From: Datnioides undecimradiatus
Lineage: Eukaryota; Chordata; Actinopteri; Lobotiformes; Datnioididae
DNA: 64,000 nucleotides
Direction of reading: 5' to 3'
NCBI GenBank assembly: GCA_008933995.1
Contig: WARS01001600.1
Location: 496,001 to 560,000, forward strand
Shown here one piece after another: positions 58,922 through 64,000 of this stretch. Within the stretch, counting starts at the first letter, position 1, and every line of letters begins with the position of its first letter. The position numbers were made by a program, and so were the translations under genes. Under the pieces are notes generated by a model. The model was not told where the DNA came from and did not search any database. It saw only the letters and a program-made list of their open reading frames with translations.

Positions 58922-61900
58922 AGACACACAATGAGAAAACAGACAGTCCAGCCCATCTCCTCAGAAAACTGCCTCCTTTTCTTTCTTAAGATCGGCAAAA
59001 TCTGGCCGAATGATCATCACTGCATGTGTCAACGAGTGTGTGTGTGTGTGTGTGTGTGTTTGTGCGTGCAAAGCAGTGAGGTCTACACATTACATCAAGA
59101 CGTACCGCAGTTTGTGTGGAACAGCGGGTCATTGTTGGGATCGCACGCCAGTGTCACTCCCAATTCTCCTTACGCTCTTCAGCTGCAAGGGACTACCCTG
59201 TTTAGTTACCCCTGGCCGAGAGAGAGAGGGAGGGAGAGACAGAGCAGATGCGCTGTAACCTTCAGCATTACACTGAAATTAGTGTCTGACATCCTCCAAA
59301 TCACTCCCTCGTCCCACCCCCTGGCCTTTTCTTCTGTCATTTCAACTCATCTTGCCCGACCTGGATTTGTCACAGTCCCTCATCCCGGCTGCTTTTACCC
59401 ACACGTTCCACACTCTTCATCCACGCTCAAAACGCAATCGAGAGAAAAAAGGAGGACCGCCGACGGTTCGTTCTCATCTGTGCACCAGACTCTGAGAGAG
59501 ATGTAGCAGAATGTGTTTGGAAATGCTTGGGTTCACTTGGTTAATCTGTGCAGATAATGAAAGACAGACGCTGGACGTCTTTATTAGAAACCAGAACGCT
59601 GCTACTGCTATCAGGAAGAAAAAGACAATAAATGAAGTGTCTTCCTGTTTGTACAGACGCCCATCACAGTAAAATAAGCTAACATTCAAAGGCTAACGTT
59701 AGCCGTGTATACCGACAAACTGTGTATGACTTTGTTAGCAAGCGTCTTTTTCACCTGCCTCCCTTCCTTTCCACAGGTGTGGATGACAAGAAGCAGACCG
59801 ACGCTGTGCTGGACAGCTTCGAGTATTTCCACGAGAAGGCCAAAGCGAAGGAGGATGACCTCCACAAGTCTTACAACGACCGGTCCTACCTGAGCTCTGA
59901 GGAAGTGGGCGCCGGGGAGAGCCGCACTGGTGAGCGGGAGCACCCCGGGGACACATGATGAACAGACCACCTACGCATTACACACAGTGCATTGCTAATT
60001 CCTAAGCCAGCACAAATGCCTAATAACAAATAAAACTGCATGCACGCACACACACACGCACGCGCACACACACACACACACACACAGGATCAGGACACGT
60101 GTTACCTATCTAACCTTCTCTCCTTCTGCAGACTTTGTTGCAGTGTTGACAGGAGTGGCAGATTCATGGCTGCCCAGCTCCAGTGGTGTTGCCAGAGCTC
60201 GCTTCTCTCTGACCAGAACCAGCCTGGCCTTCTCCATCACATACCAGAGGTAAAACACAGTGTGTCGCTGCTGAAACGGCTACCTCCGTCTGTCCCGTCC
60301 GCTCTGTGAGCTGCGGGAAGAAGTGACTCGTTAATCATTAATCATTTGTGTGAATGAGAACGCGGTGGATCCTACCCTCAGACATTCAGCGTTTGTCCAT
60401 TTTTCTTGCCTTACTTTTCAGAATGGCCCGCCCCAGCAAAATAACCTTCCTGGATTCAGATGGGACCACTGCGTTTGAGTACAGGGTCCCTAAAGGACAG
60501 TCAGACATGGTGAGACGTTGCATAAATAGAAAACCTTGTCCTCTTGCTTCCACTGCCTCCCTCAGTGCTGTTTTCATTATGTGTGCATGTGCGTTTCCTG
60601 AGAAGAAGAGAAATTAAGTGCTGGCATGAAAAACGCTCTCACTCCACGACTCTCTGCTCAAACTCTGACTCCTTCTCCCATAATTCATTCTGCTGTAATA
60701 AACAGTAAACACATACACATACACACACACAGGGACACTTCCTTTCCGCTTCATCTGCTCTTTCTAAACATCACAAACTGAGCCTGATTGCAGTAAACAT
60801 CAACACACACTCAGTCAGAGAGGTGAAATGTGGGAGAAACCAGCATCAGGTCAGAGGTGTACAAGGCCGAGTTCAGTGAAAGGCAGATATTATCCTGATA
60901 AATCAGTAAACCGATATGTTGGTGTAACAGTAGTACCCATGCAAGCATGTCCGCATGCTCCCCAAGGTCTGGCTCAATCGCTACACATCATTTCCTGCCA
61001 AGACACACACTTCTCCTCATTCCAGTCCAGAGCCAAACACTCCGACACTTGGTTCAGTGAAGCAGGAGCCCCTTAAACACAAGGCCCAGATATTGGCCTA
61101 TTATTATTTTTAGATAAATGTCAGTGTCAAGCACCAGAGGACCTTAGAGAAAACACTCCAGTGCAAAAAAAGGAAGGGGGGGGGGGCGGTTGTGGACCAG
61201 AGAGGATTTTTCACATGTTACATCACTGCTGAGCGGGGGGACAGAGAGTATCGCTAATTAAAATGGAGATTACCCCTGAACTGAAAGTTATGAGGCGCCG
61301 GCACACGGCCACATTTCTTCCCTCCGCTCTCGGGGAGAAGTAGCGGCTTTATGTCGAAGGTTCGCAGCCCACGGTTTGGAGCGCGGCCTGATGTGTTCAG
61401 CAGATGTGCGTGTGTTGTCTGTTTGTCCGTGTGAGAAATGTGTGAACAAGCTCGCGGCTCATAGGCCGAGTGGTCTGTCACATCCCTGCGCAATTCCACC
61501 TTAAATGTGCCCGTACTGCAGCTTACCTCTCTGCCTCTGTATGTGTGTGTGTGTGTGTGTGTGTAGATCTGTGGAGTGTGGAAGAACCTGGCGAAGCCTC
61601 TGGTGCGACAGCTGCAGTCTGAGCAGATGCGCATCAGCATGACGACATCGACGGGCAGACGAGAAGATGTAGAGGGGAAGATCATCAAACACAGGGCGCT
61701 GTTTGCTGGTACGTGTGATATTCTAACAGCCCGACGGTTCATTATTTTCTGTGTAATGTTCCTTTAGACATGTGCAAGCCTTTGTCTTTGTGTTGCGGTA
61801 CACAATAAACTCAATATTTACAAAGCAGCGGCATTGTATATGTTCTCATGCAATCTTAAAAAGCCCTGCATGGATTAATGCAGCTACAAACTGTGGACCT

Positions 61901-62387
61901 TGTTTACAGAGAAGCATGTGTATAGAAGTCCTGTAAGAGAATACAGACACTCAATATGGTAACGTGCTCGTGTCCTGCGTGCAGAGACTTTCAGTTCAAC
62001 GCTGACGTCGGAGGAGGAGAATTCAGGCATGGGAGGCATCGCCATGTTGACGCTGAGTGACACAGAGAACAACCTCCACTTCATCCTCATCCTCCAAGGC
62101 CTCATCAAGCACAAAGACACAGGTGAGAGAGGAGAGGGGGCCGGCGGCAGCAGAAGGTTTGGCAGAAAGAGCGTTTGCTAAACTCGCCTCATCCTGCAAG
62201 AGCCATTATGATGGCCTGATTAGTAAATATTCTGCTGGAACTACAGGTCGGACAAAACCACCGGGGCGATTTCATCCCCAAACGCTCTCCCTCTCTCTTT
62301 TCAGAGCCCCTCGTGGTGCCAATCAGAGTCCAGCTTGTGTACCGCCAACACATCCTGAGAGAGATCAGAGCCAACATCACCTCTCAC
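55049..62387 (+). CDS. chrd: chrd, chordin (coding exons 1-9; 3' part outside the window)
   Basis: Exons 55049-55190, 57442-57545, 57739-57865, 59777-59929, 60132-60249, 60422-60509, 61567-61708, 61985-62122 and 62305-62387 join in phase (1095 nt, residues 1-365). The product has a signal peptide ([19 protein letters not shown]) and [17 protein letters not shown]. The CR1/VWC domain (about 49-122) has ten Cys, including [14 protein letters not shown] and LPGHCCKTC. The CHRD-repeat region follows, with [23 protein letters not shown] and [20 protein letters not shown]. These match vertebrate chordin throughout. Chordin is a secreted dorsal organiser protein that binds BMPs through its CR domains. 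One sequon (ANITSH) lies at the end of exon 9. The next expected segment (GFAEVLPNL in relatives) was not found before the right edge. Confidence 0.97.
55191..57441. other. chrd intron 1
   Basis: Non-coding. Contains (CA)n at 56379-56406 with a TG-rich partner near 56325-56355. Early introns of developmental genes often hold enhancers, but none is identifiable here. Confidence 0.8.
56379..56406. repeat. (CA)n microsatellite
   Basis: In chrd intron 1, with a GT/CG-rich segment 30 bp before it. Confidence 0.95.
57442..57545 (+). CDS. chrd: chrd exon 2 (CR1, first half)
   Basis: Reads [20 protein letters not shown] then [15 protein letters not shown], between gttgcag| and [22 protein letters not shown] is a chordin hallmark. 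Confidence 0.97.
57739..57865 (+). CDS. chrd: chrd exon 3 (CR1, second half)
   Basis: Reads [20 protein letters not shown] then [20 protein letters not shown]. This completes the ten-Cys VWC pattern of CR1. The donor is AAAG|GTAATC. Confidence 0.97.
58537..58564. repeat. (GT)n microsatellite
   Basis: First of three TG tracts in chrd intron 3. Confidence 0.95.
58878..58917. repeat. (GT)n microsatellite
   Basis: Second TG tract in chrd intron 3, with one GA interruption. Confidence 0.95.
59037..59059. repeat. (TG)n microsatellite
   Basis: Third TG tract in chrd intron 3. Confidence 0.95.
59777..59929 (+). CDS. chrd: chrd exon 4 (linker)
   Basis: Encodes a charged linker, [20 protein letters not shown] then [20 protein letters not shown] and [10 protein letters not shown]. 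It lies between CR1 and the first CHRD repeat, as in relatives (FEY...YSDRGE in human). Confidence 0.95.
60042..60086. repeat. (CA/CG)n microsatellite
   Basis: Fills part of the short chrd intron 4 (202 nt), 45 bp before the exon 5 acceptor. Confidence 0.9.
60132..60249 (+). CDS. chrd: chrd exon 5 (start of CHRD repeats)
   Basis: Reads [20 protein letters not shown] then [19 protein letters not shown] and a split Arg. It corresponds to human DFVALLTG...ARARVSLLRSSLRFSISYRR. Confidence 0.96.
60422..60509 (+). CDS. chrd: chrd exon 6
   Basis: Reads [20 protein letters not shown] then RVPKGQSDM. The IxFxDSxG motif matches the family. The donor is ATG|GTGAGA. Confidence 0.95.
60510..61566. other. 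chrd intron 6
   Basis: Non-coding. It ends with a (TG)n tract that directly forms the 3' splice site of exon 7. Confidence 0.85.
61541..61564. repeat. (TG)n microsatellite abutting a splice acceptor
   Basis: The tract runs into TAG| at the start of chrd exon 7. Confidence 0.95.
61567..61708 (+). CDS. chrd: chrd exon 7
   Basis: Reads [20 protein letters not shown] then [20 protein letters not shown] and KHRALFA. The 3' splice site sits directly at the end of a (TG)n tract: (TG)nTAG|ATC. Confidence 0.95.
61985..62122 (+). CDS. chrd: chrd exon 8
   Basis: Reads [20 protein letters not shown] then [20 protein letters not shown] and IKHKDT. ITLLTLSDTEDSLHFLLLF is the human counterpart. Confidence 0.96.
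62305..62387 (+). CDS. chrd: chrd exon 9 (last seen)
   Basis: Reads [20 protein letters not shown] then IRANITSH, between ttttcag| and CAC|GTGAGT. It contains one N-glycosylation sequon. Confidence 0.95.
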
Positions 62388-64000
62388 GTGAGTAATAACA
62401 CACACATTAAACGCTGTCTGTGGTTTAACGTGGCGTTTCCAAGGCTGATGCCAGCAGATGGCCGGGATGTTGGACCAAATCGTCTCATCTTTACGTTTCT
62501 TTAACTGTTGAAGAAAGAGAAACATTCAGCGTTTCCCACAAATTATCTGCAAAAGCCATTTTCAGCATGAAATAAGTGGGAGGTTTCAGGGAAAAGTGCC
62601 ATCTGGGACAGACGACGGAGACTGGAGGAGCTGCCGGGTCGCTGTCGGCCGGGAACATATGACACAGCAGCCCACTCACACACTCCTCGTCCCCCCGACG
62701 CCCCCACCGCTCCACTCTGAGACGGATGTGGTTCAGTCACCACATCCTAACGCTGTTGCTGCCGCCGCTCTGATCACAGCTAACTACCCTGAGACATGAC
62801 AAGAAAAATGGACGGGGAGGAAGGGTTAGGGGAAAACAAGAGAGGAGAGAAAGTGCGCGAGAGGAGCTCTTGCAGGAGACAGATGTGAGCGAGGGATGAG
62901 AGACGCAGAGGAGAGAGGGGAGGGACGGGGGAGGTAGAGAGGATGGACTGAGTACACACTCCTCACACATGTCAGTGGTTAGTGGTCTGCGGGCTGAGAT
63001 GGATGGAGGGAGGAAGGAGGAGTGATGAAATGCCGGTCTGTTTTGAATTCTGCCAGGAATTGCGTGAAGGGCCGCTGCGCCTCTTCTCGAGCCTGGCGGT
63101 GAGCGGGACGCTCCGTGAAAAGTCTGCCAAACGTTTGAGCTCAGCAACTGCCACATGACCCCTCGCAGCGCCCTCGAGCTAAAACCCAGACCGCTGACTC
63201 ATTTTAAGTCTAGCTGAGTAACACGGACATGTAAACACCCGGGTGCACACGTAGAGGACGGTCGCCTTTATTTATTTTTTAATTACGCGCAGACAAGCAA
63301 ACAAATGCGATTTTTAAATGTGTGAAGTCATTCTCTATTGGTCCAGTAATCCTGACAGTGTTACGGCTCTGCCTGATTTACGCAAGACCCCAATATATCC
63401 CTTTGCACCCTGCTTCCCCCTCATTATTCTATCCGTTCAGCATAAGTCACCTTCCCTCTGTCCAGCCCCGTCTCCGTTCCCACTCTGCCTTGGCTCCACG
63501 CTGTGTGGATTTATGGTACATGTATATTTATATTGAACCGAGGCCCCGAGGTCATAAAAGTAACATTTCTTCAACACGCTCGTACATCTGTCCTATTAAT
63601 CCCACATTTCTCAACGTCCTCGCCGGCTCCCCCTGCTTTCTCGGAGTCCGGCGCGCCTGCTTGAAATTAAACCTCTCTCAATATGAAACGTGTTAAGGCA
63701 ATGCGAGCCATACTTTGGCCCCGGGTTGAAGTGTACACTTCTGAGTGGGGTGATTTAAAATCATGTGTTTTTAGGTAACACAACAGTTTGTGTCCTTAAT
63801 GGCTTCTGACTTTGTGGTGCCTTGTGCAGAGTTAATCTTATCTAGAGGAGATTTTACGGTCCTGGGATCTGTTTTGCTCAACTCATCGTTGTTGAAGGGA
63901 TAAGTTCATGTGAGTTGCAATCGTGTCCCCAGCCCGTCTTTGGTCTAGAGGAGTTGGGGTTTGGTTACTGCGGTAACCTGTCAGCGTTGTACCAACATCA
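62388..64000. other. chrd intron 9 (to window edge)
   Basis: No exon matching the next chordin segment was found. Contains a purine-rich block (62800-63030). Confidence 0.65.

Larger units (their letters stand above)
57866..59776. other. chrd intron 3
   Basis: Non-coding, with three (TG)n tracts (58537, 58878, 59037). Nothing else recognised. Confidence 0.8.

Noticed and set aside
58434-58931. Long ORFs over the TG/CA tracts (also at 16441, 43022, 48193)
   Set aside because: They encode low-complexity Thr/His or Val/Cys runs created by dinucleotide repeats, without splice context or homology.
63060-63175. Possible chrd exon after a CCAG| at about 63057
   Set aside because: The translation (ELREGPLRLFSSLAV) does not resemble the expected GFAEVLPNL segment, and no supporting donor was found.

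Overview
The window is vertebrate genomic DNA and almost certainly from a teleost fish. It has spliced genes with GT-AG introns, very dense (CA)n/(TG)n microsatellites, degraded copies of repeats familiar from fish genomes, a tRNA-derived SINE, and four genes whose exons I could assemble by splice phase. Gene order is slc12a9 (minus, 3' part beyond the left edge), thpo (minus), an unnamed RING-SPRY gene (plus) and chrd (plus, 3' part beyond the right edge). There are no bacterial features, CRISPR arrays or tRNA genes. I cannot name the species; the text suggests a percomorph-like fish.

1-36.5 kb: slc12a9, a cation-chloride cotransporter family member. Nine coding exons (35751 down to 5424) encode residues 1-466 with every splice phase consistent. 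The remaining exons were not found in 1-5423 and probably lie further left. The introns are large (up to 14.4 kb) and hold microsatellites, purine-rich blocks, a SINE, a LINE 3' fragment and a few candidate conserved elements. The upstream region (35.8-36.5 kb) has two ETS/GABP-type sites and a 16-bp palindrome.

36.5-41.4 kb: a palindrome cluster (37.3-37.5 kb), old dispersed repeats, then thpo (thrombopoietin) in four coding exons encoding 194 residues. It is a compact cytokine: the four-helix domain is present and the long mammalian C-terminal region is absent.

41.4-48 kb: a (TA)n(CA)n microsatellite and a perfect RFX X-box palindrome, then a five-exon gene for a 453-residue protein with an N-terminal C3HC4 RING and a C-terminal PRY-SPRY (B30.2) domain. 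There is no recognisable B-box, and the protein ends in a Ser-rich tail. I do not recognise a named orthologue.

48-64 kb: about 7 kb of non-coding sequence, probably including chrd regulatory DNA, then a C-rich tract and TATA box, and chrd (chordin) exons 1-9 encoding residues 1-365 (signal peptide, first CR/VWC domain, first part of the CHRD-repeat region). The next exon was not found before the right edge.

The genes do not form one pathway: slc12a9 is an ion transporter, thpo a haematopoietic cytokine, the RING-SPRY protein a probable E3 ligase and chrd a secreted BMP antagonist. The thpo-chrd linkage is conserved with mammals (human 3q27). slc12a9 lies in the human EPO/EPHB4 region (7q22), so the arrangement here joins pieces of two related human regions. 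I found no clearly new biological system. The best leads are the RING-SPRY gene with its X-box and the palindrome cluster.
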